DNA from: DATHGT01 sp035317605
Lineage (GTDB): Bacteria; Methylomirabilota; Methylomirabilia; Rokubacteriales; CSP1-6
Assembly: GCA_035317605.1 (NCBI GenBank)
Contig: DATHGT010000025.1
Coordinates: forward strand, 1-21,643
Direction of reading: 5' to 3'
DNA length: 21,643 nt
In this document: positions 1 to 7,638 of the stretch, piece after piece
How positions within the stretch are numbered: position 1 is the stretch's first letter
Layout: the number at the start of each line of letters is the position of its first letter
The notes under the pieces: generated by a model
Seen by the model: only the letters and a program-made list of their open reading frames with translations
The model's database searches: none
Told to the model about the DNA's origin: nothing
Made by a program: the position numbers and the translations under genes

Positions 1-1193
1 AAGCTCAGCAGACTGTGGGCGTCGAGCCGCGGGGCCGGACCGAACACCACCGAGAGCAGCGCGTCGTACTTCTTCCACCACGGCTCGGCCTCCGCGAGCA
101 TGCGCCGGTGCTCGCGCGAGGCCTGCACGTAGTCCGTGGACTGGAACACGCACGCCGGCAGCACGCGGGCCAGGAAGTCCTCGCCGAAATCGCCGGGCCG
201 CGAGACCAGGTCGCGGGCGTGGATCGAGAAGATCTCCGTCTCCGCGATGGTCACCTTGACGTCGCTGTAGTCGAGCGTCGGGCGGACCCGCACGTCCTCG
301 CACTTCACGCCGAGCGTGCGGAAGGTCGTGACGGCCTCGTCCATCGCGCGCCGGACCTCGTCCGTCTGAGGCACGTCCTGCTCCCACACCTGACGGAGGA
401 CGCCGACCTTCATCCCCTTCACGGGCTCCCGGAGCGCGGCGCGATAGCTGGGGATCCTGACCTCGACGCTGCCGCCGTCGCCGGGATCGTAGCCGGCGAT
501 GGCTTGCAGCACGATCGCGCAGTCCTCGACCGACCACGCCAGGGGGCCGACGTGATCGAACGTGAACGAGTTGGGAATCACGCCCACGCGGCTCACGAGG
601 CCGGCGCTCGGCATGAGGCCCGCGATCCCGCAGAAGGAGGCCGGCCCGCGGATCGAGCCACCGGTGTCCGAGCCCATGGCGCAGGGCGCGAGTCCGGCGG
701 CCACCGCCGCCCCCGAGCCGCTCGACGAGCCGCCGGTGAAGCGCTCGAGGTCCCACGGGTTGCGAGCGGGCGGCCACGGCAGATCGAAGGACGGACCACC
801 GTGAGCAAACTCGTGCGTCGCCGCCTTGCCGAGCAGGATCGCCCCCGCCTCGTACAGGCGACGGGTGACTGTCGCGTCCTGCGTCGGGATCCGGTCGATG
901 CACACCCGCGAGTGGCCCGACGTGAGAATGCCCCGGGTGTCGAAGATGTCCTTCAGCGCCATCGGGATGCCGTGCATCGGTCCGCGGTAGGTACCCCGCG
1001 CGATCTCCCGCTCCGCGGCCCGCGCCTGCTTGCGCGCGAGATCGGCGGTGACGGTGATGAACGCGTTGAGGAGCGGGTCGAGACTCGCGATGCGCTCGAG
1101 ATACGCGTCCGTCAATTCGAGGGGCGAGAGCTTGCGCGCGCGGATGAGCTTGGACGCTTCGGCCACGGTGAGGAAACACAGCGCTTCGGACAT
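1..1193 (-). CDS. Amidase signature family protein (GatA-like), 3' end outside window
   Basis: The gene hydrolyses a carboxamide bond, or transfers its ammonia; the substrate cannot be told from sequence. Reading from the ATG at 1193 gives about 397 residues with no stop before the window edge, so the C-terminus is missing. The amidase signature is complete: Lys81 in GIPMALKD, the cis-Ser in GGSSSGSG (about residue 156) and the nucleophile Ser180 in GSDTGGSIRG. These form the Ser-cisSer-Lys triad of the family. The start is fixed by a strong GGGAGGAG ribosome site about 5 bases upstream. It begins only 22 bases after the stop of the STAND-FGE gene, so it may be read from the same transcript. 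It could equally be an ordinary catabolic amidase that only happens to lie downstream. There is no GatB or GatC neighbour, which argues against a tRNA amidotransferase role. Confidence 0.9.
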   Translation of the reverse strand, partial: MSEALCFLTVAEASKLIRARKLSPLELTDAYLERIASLDPLLNAFITVTADLARKQARAAEREIARGTYRGPMHGIPMALKDIFDTRGILTSGHSRVCIDRIPTQDATVTRRLYEAGAILLGKAATHEFAHGGPSFDLPWPPARNPWDLERFTGGSSSGSGAAVAAGLAPCAMGSDTGGSIRGPASFCGIAGLMPSAGLVSRVGVIPNSFTFDHVGPLAWSVEDCAIVLQAIAGYDPGDGGSVEVRIPSYRAALREPVKGMKVGVLRQVWEQDVPQTDEVRRAMDEAVTTFRTLGVKCEDVRVRPTLDYSDVKVTIAETEIFSIHARDLVSRPGDFGEDFLARVLPACVFQSTDYVQASREHRRMLAEAEPWWKKYDALLSVVFGPAPRLDAHSLLS

Positions 1194-1215
1194 GGACTCC
1201 TCCCTGTGCGAACGG

Positions 1216-3309
1216 TCAGGACGACGCGTCGCGGGCGCAGCGGAAGCCGATGGTGGAGTCGCCGGCCTCCGAGGGAACGTACTTGCGGCTCGAGGCCCGC
1301 AGGTGTCGCGGATCGTTGCCGAAGCCGCCGCCCCGGACGACCCGCGCTTCGATGGAGCGGACGTTTTCGCGTCCGTCGTCGGACCGATACGGATACGGCT
1401 TGTACACCGTCGACGTCCATTCCCACACGTTACCCGCCATGTCGTAGAGCCCGAAGGGATTCGGCGGGAAGGACTTCACGGCGGTCGTGTGTTCCCAGTC
1501 CTCGTGCTGATCCGACCAGTTCAGGTCGTTCGCGTTCGTCGCGGAATAGCGGTTCCCCCAGGGGTACACGGCATCGGCCCGACCGCCGCGCGCGGCGTAT
1601 TCCCACTCCGCTTCGGTGGGGAGCCGGCCGCCGCCGAATCCACAGAAGGCGCTGGCCTCGTGCCAGCTCACGTACACCACCGGATGGCGCGAGCCGCTCC
1701 CCTGGGGCTGAGACGCCAGCCGGACGTTGCCGCCCGGGAGCCAGCGTCCGATGAAGGTCCCCGAGCTGGCCGCGGCGAATCGACGGAACTCGGAGACGGT
1801 GACCTCGCTGACCATCATCTCGAAGCCCCGCGGGAGCGCGACCTGGTGCCGTGGCCCTTCACCGGGCTCGCACTGCCGGTCGTCGGGCGCGCAGCCCATC
1901 CAGAACTGGCCGCCCGCGGGGGCGGGAATGGGGGTCCACTCGAGCCTCGCGGCCAGCCCGCGCCGCATGGTGTGCCACGACAGCCCGCTGTAGGTGATGG
2001 GAGCGAGGATCATCACCGCCACCGCGAGAGCCACCGCGCCCCTGACGAGTCTCCGCCGAGATTCACGACGGCGGCGCGATTCCAGAATGGGCGGGACCAG
2101 CGTGTCGTGACTCAGCTCGTAGTAGACGCTGGCCACCCGCGTGTCGGCGCGGAGGAGCCGCCGCTCGACCAGCTCGCCCAGGGCCGCCTGGCCGAGGTGG
2201 TAGGCCCGCTGGATCTCGCCCTCCTCCAGGCTGAGCCGCCGGCCGCTGGCGCTGATCAATCCGTATTGGCACAGCCGGCGGGCGGCGCGCCGGGCGCGCG
2301 GCGTGGCGAGCGACGCGATCTGGCGCTCGTAGAAGGACGCGAGGGTGGCGCGCAGGCCGGGCTCGCCGCCCAGCATGTCCCAGGTGATCGTCACGGGCTC
2401 GGCGTCCCGGCCCGCGCGGAGCCGGCGCTGGGCGTCGAGCGCGATCTCCTCGGCCCGCTGGCAGACGAGCTGGAGCTGGAACGGCTCGACGTAGGGCTGA
2501 CTCACCACCGCCTGTCCGGGCTGGCGATAGCTCAAGAATTTCCAGATTCCGTCCAGCGCCTGGGGCGCGTATTGGAACGGCTTCGAAGTCAGGCGCGCGT
2601 CGTCGAGACGGGCGGGCTCGACGATGGCCTGACGGGCCTCGCGCTCGAGCAGCGGCCCCAGCCGAAACCGGTTGTCGAGGATCTCGGGGATAGCGGTCGA
2701 TAGTTCCTCGAGATGTCCCAGGTAGTCCTCGCGCAGCGAGATCAGCACCTTGACGCTGGGCGGGGCGTGGCTCAGTGGCGCCTCCCCGTCGTCGACCGCG
2801 CCCGCCGGTCGCACGCCCCGGACCAGGCCGGCGAGCTGGACGATGAACGCCTCGCGCGCCTCGGGCGGCTGGATCGTGAACAGCTCCTCGAACTGGTCGA
2901 GGAGGAGCAGCGGGGTGAGCAACATGTCGCCCCGCCAGAATTCGGCCGTCTTGAAACAGTGCCACAGGCTGGACGTCGTGCCGGCCACGTGCTCGATGCC
3001 GCGCGCCTTCACCGCCTGCTCCACGCTCTCGTACAGGGTCGCCACGGGGCCGCGGAGGGCGTCGTTGAGCCGGACGGAAATGGGCAGGACGTTCTCGGCC
3101 CAGAGCAGCTCCGTGAGTCCGGCGCTGAGCAGCGAGCTCTTGCCCATGCCGGATCTCGCGTAGACCACCACCAGGCGCTGGGCCAAGACCACATCGGCCA
3201 GCTCGCGCGTCTCGCGCGCCCGGCCGTGGAAGAGCTTGCGCGACAGCTCGTTGTCGCTGAACGGCGGCGCGCCGGGGTAGCGGCGCGATGGCGCCTCGGC
3301 GCCGTTCAC
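1216..3309 (-). CDS. STAND-type P-loop NTPase with transmembrane helix and C-terminal FGE/SUMF1-like domain
   Basis: This 697-residue protein combines an nSTAND1-like NTPase with a formylglycine-generating-enzyme fold. Seen: Walker A at residues 51-59 (ARSGMGKSS, first Gly replaced by Ala), Walker B LLLLDQFEELF at 134-144, a sensor-like LISLRED at 189-195, a helical region ending in YELSHDTLVPPIL (397-409), an Arg-rich stretch, then a hydrophobic helix at about 423-442. The FGE-like fold (about 460-697) shows GRLPTEAEWEYAARGG, FGLYDMAGNVWEWTS and STIGFRCARD. The Cys pair that true FGE uses is absent in the C-terminal core (RASSRKYVPS), so a sulfatase-modifying role is unlikely. Known: STAND proteins are NTP-driven switches common in defence and signalling. 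Inferred: the NTPase acts as switch, the FGE fold as ligand sensor across the membrane, and the SIR2-TIR neighbour as effector. The GTG start overlaps the upstream stop as GTGA, so translation is probably coupled. Confidence 0.88.
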   Translation of the reverse strand: MNGAEAPSRRYPGAPPFSDNELSRKLFHGRARETRELADVVLAQRLVVVYARSGMGKSSLLSAGLTELLWAENVLPISVRLNDALRGPVATLYESVEQAVKARGIEHVAGTTSSLWHCFKTAEFWRGDMLLTPLLLLDQFEELFTIQPPEAREAFIVQLAGLVRGVRPAGAVDDGEAPLSHAPPSVKVLISLREDYLGHLEELSTAIPEILDNRFRLGPLLEREARQAIVEPARLDDARLTSKPFQYAPQALDGIWKFLSYRQPGQAVVSQPYVEPFQLQLVCQRAEEIALDAQRRLRAGRDAEPVTITWDMLGGEPGLRATLASFYERQIASLATPRARRAARRLCQYGLISASGRRLSLEEGEIQRAYHLGQAALGELVERRLLRADTRVASVYYELSHDTLVPPILESRRRRESRRRLVRGAVALAVAVMILAPITYSGLSWHTMRRGLAARLEWTPIPAPAGGQFWMGCAPDDRQCEPGEGPRHQVALPRGFEMMVSEVTVSEFRRFAAASSGTFIGRWLPGGNVRLASQPQGSGSRHPVVYVSWHEASAFCGFGGGRLPTEAEWEYAARGGRADAVYPWGNRYSATNANDLNWSDQHEDWEHTTAVKSFPPNPFGLYDMAGNVWEWTSTVYKPYPYRSDDGRENVRSIEARVVRGGGFGNDPRHLRASSRKYVPSEAGDSTIGFRCARDASS

Positions 3310-4607
3310 GAGACGCGTTCCCGCTGGCGAAGCTGGTAGTCGCGGCGAAGGAGGCTCACGAGCCGCCGCAGATCCGCGTCGTAGTCATCGGCCACGCCGA
3401 GGGGCTCGGCCTGGAAGGCCGCGAGGTCCGGCAGGATCTCGCCCGGCTCGATCTGCAGCGGGATGAGGCACTTGAAGGGCGCCCGCACGTGCCCGGCCCG
3501 CTTGAGGGCCAGCGCGATCTCCGCGTTGACGTAGCTGTCGATCTTCGCGGCGAGGGCCCGGCTCAGGAGCACCAGCACGTAGTCGCTCCGGCCGATCTCT
3601 TGTTCGATCGTTCCATCCCAGTGGTCGCCGCCTTCGAGCCGCGCCTTGTCGAGCCAGGTGTCGAATCCGGCGCCCTCGAGCCCCTCGAAGAGTCGCTTGG
3701 CGCGGGCGGCGTCCTCGCTGGCGTAGCTGATGAACACGCGGGGCCGCGCCGCGGCGGGGGCGGACGGCGCCGCGGCCACCGCGCCGCCGCTGGCCTCGAA
3801 GCGCTGCCGGAGATCCTCGACGAACGCCGCCACCGGGGCGTCATAGAGCGTGATCTTTCCGCGCTCGTAGAACAGCACGGTGTCGTCGGGCCGTCCGCCG
3901 GCCGCGCCCCCCTCCTCGACGGCGAGCGACCGATCGTCGCGGTTGATCTTGAGCGCGTGCAGGAGAACCCGAAGGTACTGCTGACGCAGCCCCGCGCCCA
4001 GGAACAGAAACGTGGTGTCGCGCTTCTGGAGATGGGCCGACACCGCGTCGGGCAGACCCGGGCGCTGGGCCAGCGTCCGCTCCAGCAGCTCGAGCACGTC
4101 GCGCTCGGTCAACACCAGCGACGGCGGCTCGGCCACGATCCCGTGCAAGTGGTAGACGAGGGGAGCGGCGGGGTCGTTGGCGAAGGTCACCGGAGGATTG
4201 GCGCCACGGAAGTGATAGCGTCCGACCTCCACGCGCTTGCCGCTCGCCCGCAGGGCCTCACCCAGACGCGGCCCCTGATCGGTGGTGACGACCAGGGGAA
4301 ACGGCAGCGTGGCGATCCGCGCCTCGACCGCGTCGCTGGCCAGCGCGGGCACGTGCTCGTGGAACCGCGCGACCTCGCGCTCGAGATCGCTGCGGCCGAA
4401 GCGGGGATCGTCCTCGAGCTGCTGGGCCACCGCGGGCAGGCTCTGGCCCAGCACGGGGCGACCTTCGTCGCGCAGGAGATCGCCGAGGTGGCGAGCCAGC
4501 GCGGCCGTCGGGGGCTCGGCGCCCGCGTCGAGGTCGGGACCGGTGAAGAGCACCGATCGGCCCCGGCGCACGTTCCACAGGAGATTTTCCCAGTCGCGCT
4601 CTCTCAA
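3306..4607 (-). CDS. SIR2-like + TIR domain protein, probable NAD+-consuming effector
   Basis: This 433-residue protein has an N-terminal SIR2-like domain (about 10-265), an Ala/Pro linker (275-288) and a C-terminal TIR domain of the TIR_2 type (289-425). TIR features: RVFISYASED at 290-299, DTWLDKARLEGGDHW at 316-330, DYVLVLLSR at 342-350, and the catalytic-type Glu363 in YVNAEIALAL. SIR2 features: LFTGPDLDAGA where GAGxS is expected, VVTTDQGPRL where TTNxD is expected, HLHG at 153-156 with the expected His, and LFLGAGLRQQYL at 201-212. Known: both families can degrade NAD+ in anti-phage defence. Inferred: the TIR domain is the active NADase, while the SIR2 part may be weakened or may bind nucleotides. 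The start is a TTG at 4607. No ATG or GTG lies between it and an in-frame upstream stop. It is the first gene of a two- or three-gene operon. Confidence 0.85.
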   Translation of the reverse strand: MRERDWENLLWNVRRGRSVLFTGPDLDAGAEPPTAALARHLGDLLRDEGRPVLGQSLPAVAQQLEDDPRFGRSDLEREVARFHEHVPALASDAVEARIATLPFPLVVTTDQGPRLGEALRASGKRVEVGRYHFRGANPPVTFANDPAAPLVYHLHGIVAEPPSLVLTERDVLELLERTLAQRPGLPDAVSAHLQKRDTTFLFLGAGLRQQYLRVLLHALKINRDDRSLAVEEGGAAGGRPDDTVLFYERGKITLYDAPVAAFVEDLRQRFEASGGAVAAAPSAPAAARPRVFISYASEDAARAKRLFEGLEGAGFDTWLDKARLEGGDHWDGTIEQEIGRSDYVLVLLSRALAAKIDSYVNAEIALALKRAGHVRAPFKCLIPLQIEPGEILPDLAAFQAEPLGVADDYDADLRRLVSLLRRDYQLRQRERVS

Positions 4608-4617
4608 CTCGGCCCGC

Positions 4618-4623
4618 AGTATA
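4618..4623 (-). promoter_or_regulatory. Possible -10 element of the SIR2-TIR operon
   Basis: The minus strand reads TATACT ten bases before the TTG start at 4607. It matches the bacterial -10 consensus at five of six positions. No convincing -35 is seen at the right distance. If it is used, the mRNA leader would be only a few bases long and there would be no room for a ribosome site. The gap to the divergent amidohydrolase is only 41 bases. Confidence 0.25.
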
Positions 4624-4648
4624 GGCCATGAGGGCTCGATGAGTTACC

Positions 4649-6037
4649 ATGCGGCGCATGCCCACTCCGAGTCTCCGCATCGACAACGCGCGCTACCTGC
4701 TGACCCTCGACCGCGAGCGCCGCATCGTCGCGGGCGGCTCGATCCTGGTGGAGCACGGGCGCATCGCCCGCGTCGGCAAGGCCGCGGAGCTGGCCGGCGC
4801 GCCGGCCGATCGCGTGATCGACGCCCGCCACTTCGTGGTCACGCCGGGGTTCGTCAACGGGCACATGCACATCAGCTACGGTCACGTCGTGCGCGGCATC
4901 TTCCCGGACGACGTGGGCAGCCCCCTGCCCCACGTGTTCAAGCTCCAGATGGCCATGACCGAGGAGGAGGAGCACGCCTCCACGCTGCTCGGCCTCGTGG
5001 AGATGCTGCGCAACGGCACCGTGTGCTTCGTCGATCCGGGCAGCACGAAGTTTCCGGACGCCTGTCTGCAGGCGTACGAGGATTCGGGCATCCGCGTGAT
5101 CCTGGGCGACTGCGTGAGCGATCGGGAGGCGCCGTTTCCGCTGCCGCGCTATGCCGCGGCCGAAGCCGTCAACCGCACCGCGAAGTTCCTGGAGAAGTGG
5201 CACGGGCGCCTGGACGGACGCGTGCGCGCGTGGGCCATGCCGTTCTCGCCGGAGACGTGCAGCGTCGAGCTGCTGCAAGCGCTCAAGCGTCTGGCCGATC
5301 AGCACGGGACCTCGCTGACCCTGCACCACGGCAGCGGTCCGACGGCGCGCCGCGAGTATCAGGCCAAGCACGGCGTGCGCCCGACCGAGTGGCTCGAGTC
5401 GATCGGGGTGGCCGGGCCGAACGTCGTGCTCGCCCACGTGCTCGGCATCGACGACGCCGAGGTCGATTGCATGGCCCGCACGGGCATGACCGCCGCGATG
5501 TGTCCGGTCACCGCCGCCAAGGGCGGCCGCGGCATTGCGGAGAACGGACGCCTGCCCGAGCTGCTGGCCAAGGGCGTGAAGGTCGCCCTCGGCTGCGACT
5601 CGCCCAACAACTCGAATCACCTCGACCTCGTGCGCGCGCTCAACATGGCGGCCATCCAGTACAAGGACGCGCGCGGAGACATGCGTCAGATCCCGGCCGA
5701 GCAGGCGCTCGAGCTGGCCACCCTCACCGGCGCCCAGGCCCTCGGCGTGGGCGACGACATCGGCTCGATCGAGCCGGGCAAGAAGGCCGACCTCGTGCTC
5801 TTCGACACCCAGCGGCCGGAGTGGCAGGCGCTGTTCAACCCGGTCAACAACCTCGTCTACAATGCGGACGGCCGCAGCGTGCACACGGTGATCGTCGACG
5901 GGCGCGTCGTGGTCGACGCCTACCGCCAGACGTTCGTGGACGAGCCGCGGCTCTACGCGAAGGTGCAGGAGATCGGCGAGCGGTTGCTGGCGCGCACGGG
6001 GGTGAGCTATCCGCGCTCGCGGTGGCCGATCGTTTGA
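4649..6037 (+). CDS. Metal-dependent amidohydrolase (AtzA/TrzN/MTA-SAH deaminase type)
   Basis: This 462-residue cytoplasmic TIM-barrel enzyme is predicted to remove an amino group or other leaving group from a nitrogen heterocycle. Seen: the HxH metal motif in FVNGHMHISYGH (His72, His74), a third His in LTLHHGSG (226/227), His263 in LAHVLGIDD, and the metal Asp317 in LGCDSPNNSNH. The C-terminal beta-sandwich signature GSIEPGKKADLVLFD is also present. All key residues of the class are intact and the length is normal. Two ATGs, at 4649 and 4658, could both serve as start, and no clear ribosome site separates them. It leads a plus-strand cluster with a lipoprotein (31-base gap) and an alpha/beta hydrolase. 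The substrate is not predictable; guanine, cytosine-like, triazine and thioadenosine-type compounds are all handled in this family. Confidence 0.9.
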   Translation: MRRMPTPSLRIDNARYLLTLDRERRIVAGGSILVEHGRIARVGKAAELAGAPADRVIDARHFVVTPGFVNGHMHISYGHVVRGIFPDDVGSPLPHVFKLQMAMTEEEEHASTLLGLVEMLRNGTVCFVDPGSTKFPDACLQAYEDSGIRVILGDCVSDREAPFPLPRYAAAEAVNRTAKFLEKWHGRLDGRVRAWAMPFSPETCSVELLQALKRLADQHGTSLTLHHGSGPTARREYQAKHGVRPTEWLESIGVAGPNVVLAHVLGIDDAEVDCMARTGMTAAMCPVTAAKGGRGIAENGRLPELLAKGVKVALGCDSPNNSNHLDLVRALNMAAIQYKDARGDMRQIPAEQALELATLTGAQALGVGDDIGSIEPGKKADLVLFDTQRPEWQALFNPVNNLVYNADGRSVHTVIVDGRVVVDAYRQTFVDEPRLYAKVQEIGERLLARTGVSYPRSRWPIV

Positions 6038-6068
6038 TTCCGACGATGCGATGTCTGGAGGGTGCTCG

Positions 6069-6824
6069 ATGACGCGTCTCCTGCTGGTCGCCGCGCTCGT
6101 GCTGCTGTCGGGCTGCTTTCCGCCCCCCAAGCAGCAGAGGGCGACGAATGCGCCTTCGACGTCGCGCCCGGACCTGCCGCGGATCGTCCACCGGGTCGTG
6201 CTGATCTCGCCGCAAGGGCTGGGCACCATCGAGCTGAGGCAGGAGAGCCAGGTGCAGGGCACGGTGGAGACGCCGGTGTACAAGGCGTACGGCGGCATCG
6301 TCGTCTCCGACGACGTGGCCAACTGGCGCTTCACCTACATCAAGACGAGTCTCGAGGGCCCGGGCGGGGCGCCGGGCGAATGGGTCGACGGGCTCCACGC
6401 GATGTCGGTCATCCTGGCCAACGTCACCCGCGGCGATCTGGAGATCGACTGGGAGCGCAGCACGTTCGTCGACGCCAGCGGCCGGGCGCAGCGGGTGATC
6501 CATCGCGGCATACAGCTCAACCAGCGGACGGCCCAGATGCTGCCGTCGACGGTCGCGGCCGGGGCTGTCCTCAACGAGTTCGTGTTCCCGGGCGACGGCA
6601 TCGGCTTCAACGCGCCGGGACGGGCCAGCGTGTGGAACTCGCCGGCCGTGCTCGAGCGCCTGAGGCCGGGCGCGGAGTTCTCGATCGTGCTGATGGTCAA
6701 GAGCGGCGCCACCCCGGCGCCGCGCACGTTCAGGTTCTCGGTCATCCCGCCGCCGGCCCCCGCGACGCTGGCGCCGGCCGCGCCAGCGCCCCCGGCCGCG
6801 CCAGCGCCTGGTGACGCGAAGTGA
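6069..6824 (+). CDS. Hypothetical lipoprotein
   Basis: This protein of about 251 residues is not recognised beyond its export signal. The start at 6069 is preferred over an in-frame ATG at 6051 because GGAGGG ends about 6 bases upstream and the protein then opens with a typical lipoprotein signal: MTRLLL, a hydrophobic core, and the lipobox LLSGC with the lipidated Cys at about residue 17. The mature part is mostly beta-type sequence with no catalytic motif that I can see. The last 25 residues are a Pro/Ala-rich low-complexity tail. It lies between an amidohydrolase and an alpha/beta hydrolase, with gaps of 31 and 34 bases, so cotranscription is likely. A link between function and operon is not obvious. 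Confidence 0.8.
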   Translation: MTRLLLVAALVLLSGCFPPPKQQRATNAPSTSRPDLPRIVHRVVLISPQGLGTIELRQESQVQGTVETPVYKAYGGIVVSDDVANWRFTYIKTSLEGPGGAPGEWVDGLHAMSVILANVTRGDLEIDWERSTFVDASGRAQRVIHRGIQLNQRTAQMLPSTVAAGAVLNEFVFPGDGIGFNAPGRASVWNSPAVLERLRPGAEFSIVLMVKSGATPAPRTFRFSVIPPPAPATLAPAAPAPPAAPAPGDAK

Positions 6825-6858
6825 AGTAGCTCCACCTCAACGACGAAGGGAGATCATC

Positions 6859-7593
6859 ATGCCGACCATCGAACACCACGGAGCCACCATCTATTACGAG
6901 GAATTCGGCCAGGGGTTCCCGATCCTCACGTTCGCCCCCGCGGGCCTCGCGTCGACCATCGCGGTGTGGAGTCAGCCCTCGGCGCCCATCAACCCGACAA
7001 CCGAGTGGGCGAAGAACTTCCGGGTGATCGCGATGGATCAGCGCAACGCCGGCGGCCGCTCGCGCGCGCCCATCACCGCGCAGGACGGCTGGCCCAGCTA
7101 CGCGGCCGATCACATCGCCGTGCTCGACCACCTGAAGATCGACAAGTGCCATCTCTACGGCCAGTGCATCGGCGGCTCGTTCATCTTCAGCATGCTCAAG
7201 GCCCAGCCCGACCGCATCGCGTCCGCAGTGCTGGCCCAGCCCATCGGCCGCGTCGGGGCCATGCCGGCCACCCGCGCCGCCCGCTTCGAAGCGTGGGTTC
7301 AGACGCTCACCGATCACCCGGAAGCGACGCCCGAAGTGCTCGACGCTTTCTATCGGAACCTCTACGGGCCCGGCTTCGTCTACAGCGTCGACCGAGCATT
7401 CGTGTCGACCGTGCGAACCCCGTGCATGGTGCTCGCCGGCAACGACGAGGCGCACCCGCTCCCGATCTCCGAAGAGGTCGCCAAGCTGCTGCCCGTGTGC
7501 GACTACATCCCGGAGTGGAAGACCGGCGCGGCGCTCGAGGCGGCGCGGCCCCGGGTCAAGGAGTTTCTGGCCAAGCACACGCCCACCAAGTAG
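6859..7593 (+). CDS. Alpha/beta hydrolase with Cys at the nucleophile elbow
   Basis: This is a 244-residue alpha/beta-hydrolase fold protein. The usual G-x-S-x-G elbow reads GQCIGG with Cys103 as nucleophile, after the strand CHLY. The oxyanion-side strand PILTFAPAG and the MDQRNAGGRS stretch (59-68) are typical of the family. An acid in the normal place is Asp196 in VLAGND. The final catalytic His normally found near the C-terminus is not evident; the nearest candidates are His199 and His240. Cys nucleophiles are known in dienelactone hydrolases, so hydrolysis of an unusual ester or lactone is possible, but a non-catalytic role cannot be excluded. The start at 6859 follows an AAGGGAG ribosome site at good spacing; an upstream in-frame ATG at 6811 overlaps the lipoprotein and is less likely. 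It is the last gene of the plus-strand cluster and is followed by a strong terminator hairpin. Confidence 0.85.
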   Translation: MPTIEHHGATIYYEEFGQGFPILTFAPAGLASTIAVWSQPSAPINPTTEWAKNFRVIAMDQRNAGGRSRAPITAQDGWPSYAADHIAVLDHLKIDKCHLYGQCIGGSFIFSMLKAQPDRIASAVLAQPIGRVGAMPATRAARFEAWVQTLTDHPEATPEVLDAFYRNLYGPGFVYSVDRAFVSTVRTPCMVLAGNDEAHPLPISEEVAKLLPVCDYIPEWKTGAALEAARPRVKEFLAKHTPTK

Positions 7594-7605
7594 CGGCTTC
7601 CTCGA

Positions 7606-7632
7606 GGCAGGGGGCGCGTCGCGCCCCCTGCC
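7606..7632. terminator. Hairpin terminator between convergent genes
   Basis: A perfect 12-bp stem (GGCAGGGGGCGC, 7606-7617, pairing with 7621-7632) closes a three-base loop. It lies in the 45-base gap between the convergent alpha/beta hydrolase and the PPOX-like gene, where a shared terminator is expected. The T tract is weak on both sides. Confidence 0.75.
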
Positions 7633-7638
7633 GGCTCC

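Noticed and set aside
15..1754. Long plus-strand reading frame opposite the amidase and STAND-FGE genes
   Set aside because: It has no recognisable motifs, is rich in Arg, Gly and Pro, and lies antisense to genes with clear family motifs. High GC makes such frames common.
1216..1950. Active sulfatase-modifying enzyme
   Set aside because: The C-terminal catalytic cysteines are absent and no sulfatase gene is nearby.
3288..4631. Plus-strand frame opposite SIR2-TIR
   Set aside because: Antisense shadow of a gene with clear TIR motifs; no family features of its own.
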